DNA of 64,000 bases from Lingula anatina (taxonomy: Eukaryota; Brachiopoda; Lingulata; Lingulida; Lingulidae). Under the pieces are notes generated by a model, which was not told the origin of the DNA, searched no databases, and saw only the letters and a program-made list of their open reading frames with translations. The stretch lies in NCBI RefSeq assembly GCF_001039355.2, contig NW_019775613.1, forward strand, positions 186,001-250,000, written 5' to 3'. The stretch's first letter is position 1. Each line of letters starts with the position of its first letter. Positions 37,678 to 49,792 of this stretch are shown here, piece after piece. The position numbers and the translations under genes were made by a program.

Positions 37678-38024
37678 GGGCTCATTCCCAATGGAACTAT
37701 CGTTCTGCCTAGATTGATCCAACTCCGCGGAGACTCTTGCTGAATGCAATCAGTTTAACAGACTAACATGCCTCCTCTTGTTTCCGACGTACTTGCAGCT
37801 TTTCTGTATTCTACTCGAGAGGAGGCGCGTAAATTTGTTAAACTTAGGGCGCATGTACACTTGAATGCTTGTCTCGTAACCCCAGCGGGTAATTCCCTCG
37901 GTGTGTATTAGGGGATTATGCAGCAAGCTTTTAAGTAAGTCGCCATATTTTTCCGCGGATTTTGTTAGTCCGCTGTTGTGAATGCGGCCTTACTGCACTC
38001 AGCGAGAGTCCCTGCGGAATGACA
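37678..38024 (+). mobile_element. MITE family B, copy 3, interrupted by element E
   Basis: Left end GGGCTCATTCCCAATGG after TTA (37675-37677). The interior GATTGATCCAACTCCGCGGA and AGCGAGAGTCCCTGCGGAAT form inverted arms. The right terminus is degraded. Element E is inserted at 37847-37989. Confidence 0.65.
37847..37989 (+). mobile_element. MITE E nested in family B copy 3
   Basis: 143 bp, GGGCGCATGTACAC to GTGAATGCGGCC, flanked by TTA on both sides (37844-37846, 37990-37992). Confidence 0.7.
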
Positions 38025-38155
38025 ACAGTATCAGAGTATGAAAATCTTCTATGTTACCGTCTAGTACTGCTCGTTACAAACAATTTCAATCGATCAGCAA
38101 TTTCAATCGATCGCATCGTTGTACACTTTTTAACTTGACTTTATGGTTTAAACAA

Positions 38156-38908
38156 AATTATAAAAGACATTTTATTAGAATATCGAGAGCAATGCTACAG
38201 AAGTAGTCATTCGTTTTCAAAATGAATTAATTTTAATTATTTTATTAATTCTGTGTAATGTAATATCCTCACTCCAGAAATATATACCCCAGCTTCAGAT
38301 CTGATGTGTTCCAGGTTATTCATTTTCAAATCTCTGCATTTGCACGCTAATCACACCGTTCACAAAGTTGGCCACTAAAAAGGCGCAGGGAGCTGTTTAC
38401 GACGTCTTTTGTCCGACAGGCCTACAAAATCGGAATAACCGAACCGAATTTTATCGGAGCGGTAAACTTTGATAAAACATCAATGAAAAATAGAATCCTT
38501 TTGAAAATGAAAAAGAAACATGTTACGGACCGGAACTGTAGCTTCTGGAAGATATTTTATGCATCTATAGTATGAAATAGTTTCTGTCAAGTTAAATTGT
38601 TTTTTTTTCATGGGTATATGGCTTAAAGCGCCAAAGTGAATAAATACAAAATGTAAAAAGTTGAAGTAAAACTGCAGAATCCATGTATTTATAAACGAAT
38701 AAAAGAAATATTATGAATAAAGTATTTTAGAAACAAAGAAATGCATGACCAAAATAAATAAATCTTCACGTTAAAGTCCTCGAAAAAAAATGTGTTTAAT
38801 CACATCTAACACATTTACAAATCAAATTCATCACAACTCTTTTCCCAACCAACAGACATTTTCTACTTCATTCGTAAAAATTGTTTTGGTCGCAGCACGA
38901 ATAATATT

Positions 38909-38972
<64 letters not shown>

Positions 38973-39364
38973 ATGGGCCACAGAGGCTTACTGACTGAAA
39001 GTATATATAGACTAATAAGTTATTGGTCGTCATTTAATTTCCGAATTGTGCATTATTAAAATTAAAATGGAAGCTTAAGAATTTGATAATTTTGTATGAG
39101 GCATGGCTGTTAACACCTCTAACAGTTCATTTAAAGCAAAATAAAGTCAACTGATGAAATGATTAATTACGATTACGATTGGTGCAATTTCTGGTCAACG
39201 TCTTTCAAAGTTGTCAAGGTAATTATGAGCTAAAATATAAAATGTATATGCTTCTTTCCCCTTTCCTTCCCCCTGAACATCGTGTTCCCGGGTTTCATCA
39301 TAATAACAGTGCTGGGGGGGGGGGGGGACTCAAAAGTGTGATTTTGTTAAACTCAAAGTTTTTA
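38156..39364. other. Intergenic DNA with (TTA)n microsatellite
   Basis: No gene seen. A (TTA)n tract lies at about 38911-38970 and a poly-G run at 39314-39327. Confidence 0.7.
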
Positions 39365-39522
39365 CCTACCCCCATAGATTAATTTTCACTTGATATTCAC
39401 ATATATGCCTCTAGCTAATTATGTGAACTTATCTGTACTTGCATCATGAATTAGCTATGAGACATTTCTGTGACTATCTGTGACTATCTAGTGAAAAATC
39501 AATCTGTAGTCCTAGTAGAGAG
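39365..39522 (+). mobile_element. MITE family C, copy 2, palindromic
   Basis: The left part ATAGATTAATTTTCACTTGA mirrors the right part (GTGAAAAATCAATCTGTAG), and the pairing extends over roughly 80 bp. The right end CCTAGTAGAGAG precedes TA. Confidence 0.55.
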
Positions 39523-39635
39523 TAGTTTTTTTTTACCCGTGGCGCAGCCAAACAGTGTTATAAATCGTTTATTCAACCTTCGTTAACATTTTGCAAGTAG
39601 TAGCCATTTCTTTTTGCCCATCATATGCTTCTTAT

Positions 39636-39851
39636 GGCGCATTCAGAGTCACAAATCGTACTAGCTGGGCTGGACGCTCTGCAGTGGACACTTGCCAAAG
39701 TGCAATCAGTGGAATTGGCTTTCACGTGCACTCGGCTTAATTACCCCCTAGCTGCTCGAGGAGGCGCGTCAGACAATTAAGCTGATTCCACTTTAGCAAG
39801 AATCACCCTCAGAGCTAGACCGACCCAGCTAGTAGGTTGTGTGAATCTGAA
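39636..39851 (+). mobile_element. MITE F (inverted-repeat element related to A/B ends)
   Basis: The left arm GGCGCATTCAGAGTCACAAA..CTAGCTGGGCTGG mirrors the right arm CCGACCCAGCTAG..GTGTGAATCTGA. TTA lies just left (39632-39634). It carries the TGCAATCAGTGGAATTGGCT / AAGCTGATTCCACTTTAGC inner pairing. Confidence 0.6.
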
Positions 39852-40105
39852 AATTGATTTTTTTTTCTCAGCATGTGCCCCTTGGTATTTAAATCATTTT
39901 ATGAACATTTATTGCATTACTTCATAGATTTTATACTTTTTTTTTAGAAACATCGATGCTGAGAACCCAAAACAGCAGAACTACAAGCACCGATATAAAA
40001 CACAATGGAATATGACAATAATGAATGGTAGGCCTAACCACAATAAAACCAATTAAAGGCATTTTATGAAAACAAATGAATACTGAAACATACAAATACA
40101 AGTTA

Positions 40106-40348
40106 GGGGAGACCAGGGCTATTTGGACCCCAAGGTAAGTTGACCCCCCCCCCCCCTCAATTTATGACAAAGTAATTATGGAGTAAAAGAATTGATCACA
40201 TCATTTTGTAAAGTGACCGTTTCCAATAGTGCTAAGAAAGCGTCGGCAGTGAGTCCAAATGAAATAATTTAGCATCTTAAAGTAACTTTATTAAAGAGAC
40301 TTGATGGGGGCCAACTTACCCAGGGGTCCAACTAGCCCCGGTCTCCCC
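40106..40348 (+). mobile_element. MITE G with ~44-bp terminal inverted repeats
   Basis: Left GGGGAGACCAGGGCTATTTG, right CTAGCCCCGGTCTCCCC, with TA on each outer side (40104-40105, 40349-40350). The inner arms read CCAAGGTAAGTTGACCCCC and GGGGGCCAACTTACCCAGG. Non-coding. Confidence 0.8.
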
Positions 40349-40350
40349 TA

Positions 40351-41732
40351 TGCTAGCAATCAATTTTAGATCACCGCATGCGGGTCGGTTATAACCCTAA
40401 TTGTTTTAGTCTTCACCTCCTGAACCAGACGCGTACTTGCACTCCTATGTTAACTTTTGAAGAACCACTTGGCTTTAGCAAGGAGTGCGTTCAACTTAGA
40501 GATTTTAATGAAAAACACGGAGATCGCAATCAAAGGACTATCGTATCACACACACCGAATAACCTGCATGTATTAAAGAGATAACAGCTATTTGAGTGAG
40601 ATCTATATTTCACAATAAATACATTGTAATTTACTCATGGAAATATGATCAATTCCATTTTACCACAAAAATAGCAGTTGTCGCAATTATTCTGGACTCT
40701 GTGCTTGCCATCAGATCAGAACTTCAAAGATGGCTATACTTCCGTAAAAATCTCTAAAGAGATTGTAACAAAAATTAAAACTTTTTAGAAAAAAAAAAAC
40801 TTGGACTAACTTTGGATGTCGGGATCGATTCATTAACCATTGATAAGTACGTGTATACGAAAATCGTCCTTTACCCCAGATGAACCCGTTTTTGGCCCAA
40901 ACGAGCAATTGTTATCCCTTTAAGATCACGATGACACAGATGGACGCACTTCCAGGGCATTGCACTTATAGCTCCCTCAGGGTGACCCTTGCTGTTATCA
41001 TTAGGGGTCTACGTGAGCGAAGCTGCAATGAAGGCAAAAGACAATGAGGCATATCCCCCTCCCCCCCCCCCCCCCACGCATACACACTACCCCACACCCT
41101 GTCCTAACCAGGGTATAGCGGGCCAATCCAAGGAAATAGCCTCGCTCTACCTTATTAATAGGATGGATATTTTAAAAATCAGTTCAATGGCCATTAAATT
41201 CAGAAAACGCAGAAGGAGTTTTATCTCGGATTTTCAATGCCTATTGGTAAAATATTATCGGGAGAAACAGATATATTTAGCATTATCGGGCAATGATTCA
41301 CATAATACAAACAGGACTTGGTTCAGCATTTAGCTAATGTGTACATTTTTCTGAAGGAGTAAAGGCAAAGGACTGGAATATGATAACATACTTGTAAAAT
41401 ATGTATGTATGAGTTCAATTTAAACGAACATAGCATACCTGACATTTCATATAGTAATAAGCGGACAGCAAGAAAAAAATGAATGAAATTTAATGAAAAA
41501 AGAAAGGAAAAACAATAAAGGAGAGAAATAAAGAAAGCGTAAGATGCAAACTCAACTCAAAGAAAAAGAAAAAGAGAAACAAAAAGAGAAGAAGAAAACC
41601 CGCACCAGATCGTTCACCCCCCTCCCCTACCTCCCAGATAACCTTCACCCTATCCTTATCCTTTGATATGTCATCGGAACTTATTAATCAGCCTTTGGTT
41701 GGCTCACGCTGACTAGCTTTGGTAAGGTGATC
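40351..41732. other. Chitinase upstream region
   Basis: No gene seen. Poly-C tract near 41050-41076 and an A-rich GAAAGAAA region at about 41470-41600. Confidence 0.6.
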
Positions 41733-41739
41733 TATAAAA
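41733..41739 (+). promoter_or_regulatory. TATA box of the chitinase gene
   Basis: TATAAAA lies 44 bp upstream of the chitinase ATG. It implies a transcription start near 41763 and a very short leader, as is common for secreted, tissue-restricted genes. Confidence 0.7.
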
Positions 41740-41782
41740 GGGTTCATATCTCGCTCCGTGTACACACTACTGTAACAACAAA

Positions 41783-44700
41783 ATGAAGGGAGTGAGTGTG
41801 ATTCTACTGGTATGCTGCTTTCTATGGCACGCTGAGGCCAGGAGTTACCTCAGAGCTTATAGCACCACACCAGGTATGTTTTTAATTGCTTTACGGAACT
41901 GAATTTTGGCAATAATCTTGTTTTGTAGATTCTAGCGTCGTCTTTTTCATAGTATATTCTATTTTGATTTAAATGGACATTTTAAGTGCGCAGCATTCTC
42001 ATTCTCATTGAAGCATGTAAAATACATGTAAGTATATGCATATCGCTCATTGTTTTCATAATGATAAAAATATGTGAAAGTAAAATGGAAAGATCACGTG
42101 AGTACGCTCCCTTTCGTTGTCTTTTTTTTAAACTGTAAAGGTCTATTCTAAATCTAACAGATCTAAGGCTTACTTCTCATTAGGGTCTTAAACTTTTTCT
42201 AGTTTGTAGCATTTCTTGAGTGGTTCTTTTTATCTTCAGAAATTATTCATCACCAGTTTCTCCTTACATTTGTATCCTAGACCCCGCGTTGTTTGAATTT
42301 TCTGAAATAAATACCCAGAGACTTCACTTTTGGGAAGTAACTTTTAAGAAATTTTTAACCTGGTTTTAAAACGTATTTGTTCATAATAAGCACTTTGTCA
42401 TTATAAACTCGATTAGAATGAACTAATGTGGCACATCTCGCACTTTTTACAAACACAAAATACCAGCACGCACATATACACATTCATACATACATACATA
42501 TACATATCTTAGAAGACCATATAACCACCTAGACATTGGGATGGTAATTTCAGGTAAAGATTATAAGTTCGTTTGCTATCACACCAACTGGTCCCAGTAC
42601 CGTCCCTCGCCAGGGAAGTTCTTCCCAGAAGACATCGACCCTAACCTGTGCACCCATCTGATTTATGCCTTTGCCAAGTTCAACGGGAACAGGCTGGCGG
42701 CCTTTGAATGGAATGACGAGAGCACGGACTGGTCTGTAGGCTTGTAAGTACTGAAACAGCGACAACAACAACAATAACAACAACAGCAACAGCATCATCA
42801 TCATCATCATATTTATCATTAACAACAAAAATAAATATAAATATAATAATAAGTTATTTAATATTAAATGCATGCTCATTTACAGGATCACTTATCTTTT
42901 CAATATGTATCGGTATCCTTTAACATTTACTCCATATACAATTAAGTCACTGACATTATAAGTTTAAACTTAATTGAAAATCTTCAAATATCACAACTTA
43001 CATATAACAAACACCCATAGGTATACATTTTTTTTTAAAAAAGCTAAGAATATCAATTCATAAAATCTTGTGTAAATCGCGCACTCGTGCTGTCATTTAA
43101 ATCAAAGGAATGAATTGGTAAACGAGTGAAAATGTTTTTAACAACGCGCTGCTCTGTCACATAGCGCCACGTTGTGTGTTACTGGGCTGTAAAATCCCGT
43201 ACATAGCAAAAATGTGAGGAACTCATGGGTCTAGCCTCAGAGAAAAAACTTTTATGTTGAACTACTGAAAATAAATCAAATCGCCAACACTATTTTTTCA
43301 TTGGCCCGTGACACCGAAAGAGTTAATGAATTGTATTTAAGGTCAGGGTGCACGTCATCGAAAGATAGGCTAAATCTAGTGCACAATCCTACTTCTGAGT
43401 AATAAACCTGCTATCAAATTTGGATTTCGTCTCTCATTAGAAATCGGCCATCAACAACAAAATAACAGTCTTCTCCTTTCTGGGACGTGACTTAACATTT
43501 GTCACAGCTATTGATTCATAATATGAGTCACTGATCAGACAGTTCTATTGCGATTGATTTTTTTTCTTTAAGACGTGAACATGCGTTTTATTTTTTGCTG
43601 TATAGTAAGCTTCGTGATTAAGCATGTGTGATATTGATTTGTTTACTAAGATAAAACAAAACCAAAATGTCCTGTTTGGCGTCACGAGCACCCATTCAGC
43701 CAATAATAATAATAATAAGGAAGGGAGTGCGTTCAACTAAGAGGTTTTAATGGGAAACACGTAGATTGCAAACAAGGAAGTTGGTATCTTAAGGCAGGTG
43801 ACACATCTAACCCCCGTTATATTTTGTTATTTTTTTATGCTGTGTCATGTTGCACCGTCAAATCCTTTTCGAATCAGTTTACAGAAAATAAATTGAATCA
43901 TATCAAGACAACAAATCTTACCTTTATTTTCAGATAAATGTAAGGCGAGGCGAGAAAGTCAGCTTTTGGAAAATAGATCAAGTCGCGCAACAGTACAAAA
44001 AATATTACGTTTATTTCCAACACGGAGTATGCGGGTTTCATCCGTCCACTGGGGTCTTTAATAAAATGTCAGGCGTAAGAAGCATATTTTGTCACCAACA
44101 TAAAGGAATTTTAAAATTTGTTACCCATTATTTTTAATAAAAACTTACTAGTAAATACTCAAATGTATACCCACTGCTTAGAAGATGTTAAAATTGTGTT
44201 CAAATTAGACAGGGTATAAAAAACAATCTTAGTAATGATATAATGAAACCTGGTTACTCATAAATATGTTAATCATCAACCCGTACAAGAGTATTTTTAA
44301 AACACACATAATGTAGAGCTTCAAAAACCAATTTATCTATTGCAATTAAAATTACAATGCACATAAATATAAAAATAATCGAAACTCAAGGAGAGTGAAA
44401 GAAAGGCCATATGTCAGGGTCAACAGTAGGGAAAAGTGGGGGAGGGGGGAGAAACTCACTTTATTCTCATAAATTTATACAGAAAATACACAGCTGTATT
44501 TCACTTGCCATTCAACATCTGAAAAAAATAGGAAGAGATTAAAATCTTTAATTTTGCAAAGGTAGTGAGACGATGAAATTACTATTCTCCTATAACAGGC
44601 TTATCTCTATAGTTACTTCATCGTAATCAAAGTGATCATCAGTCAGGTTTACTGTACCTTGTCAAAGTATCAGCGTTGCATTCAAAATATACTAAATATA

Positions 44701-47700
44701 TCATACACTGTATAAGGATCATGCCTTGTGCTAAAATTAAAGGAAAAATCACAGTTCTTGGTTTCTTTATAAAAATGATATATCAAATCTTCTCTTTTTT
44801 TCTTAATCCATCTTTTATGTATGCCTACAGCTCCCTGTTGTGAAAAGCTGCATTCTGCTATTTTGCCAAAAAAGTATAGGCAGAAATATTTTATGCATCA
44901 TTTATTTTCTTTACCTAGAATAATCTCTTTTCACAACCAGATATGAGTTTTACACTCAAGTCAAAACCCAGTAAATCTTTCTTTATTAAACCCCTTTTTT
45001 CTGCATCCTAAAATTTTGACGTCATAAGTTCCTTTAAAAACAACAATAGGCCTAGTCGAAAATAGATAAAGAGGGAAAATGGTAATGAACTTTGGAATTC
45101 TCTCCCCATGTACTTAAGCTGTATATTTGTAACTTGGTTAAAGATCTCACGCACTGACATGTTTTAAGTAAACTTGATTAAAAAGAAAGAAAGAAAATTA
45201 CAATATTTCATTTTTAATTCCAGATACGAGCGCTTTAATAACCTCAAAAAACAGAATCCAAATTTGAAAACTCTCATCGCCGTTGGAGGATGGAACCTTG
45301 CCTCGGGGCCTTTTACCAAGATGGTATCTACAGCAGCTAACAGACGAGAGTTTATTGACACATCTATCAAGTTTATGAGAGATCGCAACTTTGATGGTTT
45401 GGATTTGGACTGGGAATATCCCGCCGCTAGGGGGAGTCCGCCTGAGGACAAGCAGAGGTTTACTGCTTTGGTCAAGGTATGTCTGCACCTAGAAATCTGG
45501 GCCGTATTTTCAATTGAAAACCCGAAAGAAAACAGTCATCATGTCAGTTACTAAAAGTCACTTACTTCTACTGCCAAAATTATAGACTTTCCTATAGTAT
45601 GAGATTGATATAGTCATAGGGCAAATGTGCCCGAAACTTTCTTGCTAAAACGTTGCACATTTTCATGATAATTATAGATATGTATATCTTTATAAATAAG
45701 ATAAATCAGAGCGGTCTATTCCTGCTAATCCTAGAAAAATACCGTTAAAATATTCAAGAGGTTGGCCCTTAAAGATGGCAGTGTTTAAACCATCTACATG
45801 TGTACTATACTGTATATTTGATGTCGGTAAGACAATATGTTTTGAAACAAGCCCTTTGAACACACACAGTTGCGAGGGCAGAGAGATATGATCAAATAAA
45901 GGCGTGTTATGTCGGCCAGCTGTCTTACTCCCCATGACAGGAATTCTATCTGCTACTTCACAAGTTCCCAGCTTCACAGTTAATCATCGCCTGGGCGTCT
46001 CTCGCATCTTGACACGATGACACCAATATCATACTTGCTATCTTTGGTTAGCTCTTGGATAAGATTGCACAGTGTCAACTGTGGGAACCTTAATATATTA
46101 GAAGGCCTACCCAGTGTCTATATTATCTACATTAAATGTTGTGCACAGACATTGCCCGCCTTAAGACCTTTATAAAGCAATCAATAAGAAACATGTATTA
46201 CTACTTTCCTGCTCTTGATATATTGCTAGCAAAAATGCAGTCACCTCATCATAAACTTGATCTACACATATATACCATGTATATTTTCATTAAAATTGAC
46301 AGCTTGTTTCTTTAACTCTTTGGGGTTTCTGTTACTGACCCATTTGCTACCTTGTATCTCATTAGGCCTATACACCAAATCGTACATTAAGATCTAAGGA
46401 CCAATTATTATTAAAACTTCAATTCGCAAGGCTTAAAACATTTGGAGAAAATCTTTTGAATACGTGGCCCGTGCGTATGTAAATAAGTCTACCATTAGAA
46501 CTAAGAAATATAAGCTCATCAGATGATTTAAAAACTGAAAACTATCTAAAAAAATATATGAGTGGACATTTTATACTTTACAGAACATTGTAATCGGACA
46601 TTCTTCTCTTTACTTTTAATATAATAACCTTTCAATCAAAAATAATTATTTTAAGTTTTAATTTTATTTGTTAAGTCTACAGAACATATTTTTTATGGAT
46701 TTTAGACTCTTAAAGAATATATCATTAGGCCTATATATATTACATGGCAAAGACACATGCTCACGTGACGTATATTCACTTTTTGAACTCCTTTATGCCA
46801 TATAGTTTTTAAAATTAAAATTCACTCTGGACGACTAAATGTCAGCAAAATTAAGGACGTCTGTGAGTAGCTGAGTCCAACAAAGGACAGTTGGCCAATT
46901 TCAAAGGAAACCCCAGACCGTGATATTTAGCCAAAACCTTACAGGAATTTTTGTTTTCCTTTTCGTCAAGGGTGTCCATTCAGGTAATTGTCACGAGTGA
47001 GTCAAAGTAAAACTGTGCGTGTTTTTCACATATACTCGGTCTGTTCTAGGAATTGAAAGAAGCGTTCATTGACGAAGCTAGAAATACCGGCAATGAACGG
47101 TTGTTACTGACGGCAGCTGTTCCAGCAGGCAAGGAAACGATTGACAATGGATACGAAGTTGAAACTGTTGGCAAGTAGGTGTTTTAATAGAAGGATCCCT
47201 TGGTATTTTCATGGGATGATATTAAGGCACACAAAGCCAGATGCTTGCTCGTGCTTTATATACAAAAGATACATGTCGTACTGAAAGTTTGGCCTGTATC
47301 GGGGTTCCTAAAACAATTTGGCTCGTTTAACTTGGTATTTATCTAACTATCACCCTTTATCACAAAATGTTATTTTTTCAAATAATTTTGCACATCATGT
47401 CAACATATTTACTTTTTCAAAATAAGTTGTGGACGCAATTGCCAAATTGGCAAGTCAATCGTCTTAGTGCTGAACTAGGACGATCACTCAAATTAGAGTT
47501 ATTTGACAGTGTCTAATTTAACGACGACGTTGCAGGTACCTCGATTTCGTGAATCTTATGTCGTATGACCTCCGAGGAGCCTGGGAATCAGTCACCGGCC
47601 ACCAGAGTCCTCTTTATCCAAGAAAAGACGAAACCGGAGAAGACCTTTACTTGAATTTGGTAAGAATTAAATGCATATAACGGTTGGAATTAAAGTTTTT

Positions 47701-48220
47701 CCTCGTTTCTACTTCAAAAATGCTAAGTTCCACGCTATATCAAACAAATGTATAAAATTTGAATCGTCCGGAAGTTGCATTATGTGGTCTAACGGATAAC
47801 AGTTAACAGGAAAAGTTTAATACAAAATATATGAACAAAGTCAGGGCGTATGTTTAAAAGTCTTAAGACAGCTCGCCATGGATTCCTGTGCAAGGTTCTC
47901 TGATGACAAATAACATTGGTTCCAGGAATTCACTGCCAAATACTGGGCAAGCCAGGGTGTGGTGCCAGAGAAACTGATCATCGGCATGCCCACCTACGGG
48001 CGCGGCTTTACGTTGAGCAATCCGGCAAACAACGGAATGGGTGCGCCAGCCAAAGGTGCGGCCAATGCTGGAAGATATACCAGAGAGGGTGGATTCTTGT
48101 CCTATTATGAGGTAACCCCCTTGTGGAACTGATGAGTATGAAATATTGGATACTTTTTTGAAAACTCGGCCCATCTTTAAATGTGACGTTGGCACCGTAT
48201 ATACAAAATTTGCAAGTAAA

Positions 48221-48261
<41 letters not shown>

Positions 48262-49708
48262 ATAGAATAGTAGCATACAAAAAGGAGATTAATTATTAGA
48301 CATTTGAAAAAGTTCGTCAAACGCTATTTATGGAGAGAGGCATTGCCTTTAAAAATGTCTATAGCTCGCTCGACATGTACGTTTGTACATTAACTAATAC
48401 TGTTTTAAATAACTGCACAAAACGCGGATATTTTAATTATATTATATTATTATCTTCTTTAGATTTGTGAAATGTTGAATAATGGCGCCACCAGCGTGTG
48501 GCATAACGAACACCAGGTACCATATGCTTACAAGGGCGACCAATGGGTAGGATACGACAACCCGCAAAGCTTGAAACTCAAGGTAAGCGACGAGGTCTAC
48601 CCAGAAAACACATAACGTTATCATAACGTTACCATAACGTTAATTTCATAAAAATAACGTTATGGACACATTATGGTAACGTTCTGTGTTTGCCGGGTAG
48701 GCAGTTGGTCGTAAGTTCTGTCGTTCATATCTATCTTTACGTTTGGCTTCTGAGAAACCTTTGCTGATAATAAAGGCCCATGGAGTGATAGTAAAATATT
48801 TTTGCATGAATAACATGTATTTCATGAAGAGACAAAACTAAAAAATCTGATTGTAAATCTGCACTACATGCGCAGGTACCATACCATTTGTTACCCCTTC
48901 TTCTTTGCGAGATCAGGATCACAAGGAAAGGGGGCGAGGTGTTGATGGAAAAATGCCCTATGAAAACTATTTCTTCTTGCGAGTTTTTATACTCTAGCCA
49001 CATATAGAATCCCATCGGCTCCAAAACTGCTCTATTTAGACACGAAATATCGCCTACTTTACCTCTTCAAAGTAATACCTTTAATGCGGTATTAAGCCTG
49101 TGGATGAAATAGCTACTTTAACTTGTAAAGGTTGACTGGTTGAAACGAGAAGGATTCGGCGGAGCAATGGTCTGGGCTTTAGATCTGGACGATCACACAG
49201 GGACCTCCTGTGGTGAAGGGAGATATCCTTTGATGAACACCATCAAGAGCAGACTCTTTGGTGCCGGAGGACCACCGTCCCTACCTCAAACAACGCCAAG
49301 ACCCTCTCCAACAGAGGCACCAACTGAGAAACCTACACCTGCACCAACTAAGCCTCTGCCCGAATCTACTAAGGCACCTATTACTGATCCGAAGACTACC
49401 GTTCCACCCGCAACAAAGGCGCCATCGAATCCTTCTACCAAAGCACCAGTAACAAACCCGCCCACCAAAGCACCAGAAACAAACCCGCCCACCAAAGCAC
49501 CAGAAACAAAACCTCCCGTGCAGCCAACACAGGCGCCTGGATCAGGTAGGCAATGTAACCTTAACATGCATAATATTCAGGCAACAGTTACTAGCATTAC
49601 ATTAATGAAGTACCTAGTCTCTTTTTTGGCTAATCTTAATGAAACCAGATCCTGTTATTCTCTGTAGCCTCCGTCTTTTCAGCAGAAATGGAACTAGGAG
49701 GCAAAAAG

Positions 49709-49792
<84 letters not shown>

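Larger units (their letters stand above)
36681..38155 (+). repeat. Diverged tandem duplication, second unit invaded by MITEs
   Basis: Unit 1 (36681-about 37120) and unit 2 (37176-about 38155) share, in order, GGTGCTTTTACTATT, TTTAGATAAATATTTTTG, TTTTTTCCATTGG-like, TGTATCGTTTTA and CTCGTTACAAAC. Unit 2 is longer because elements at 37372-37578 and 37678-38024 interrupt it. Confidence 0.7.

Noticed and set aside
38790-39059. Open frame with a poly-Tyr run
   Set aside because: Generated by the (TTA)n microsatellite, with no other coding feature.
36681-40348. CRISPR-like repeat array
   Set aside because: The repeats are irregular inverted-repeat elements with target duplications, not regularly spaced direct repeats; the genome is eukaryotic.
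48221-48260. Retrotransposon poly-A tail in chitinase intron 6
   Set aside because: No retroelement body, ORF or flanking duplication could be recognised next to it, so it is listed only as a simple repeat.
49286-49567. Gly/Val/Ala repeat protein antisense to the chitinase linker
   Set aside because: Shadow of the Pro/Thr linker repeat on the opposite strand.
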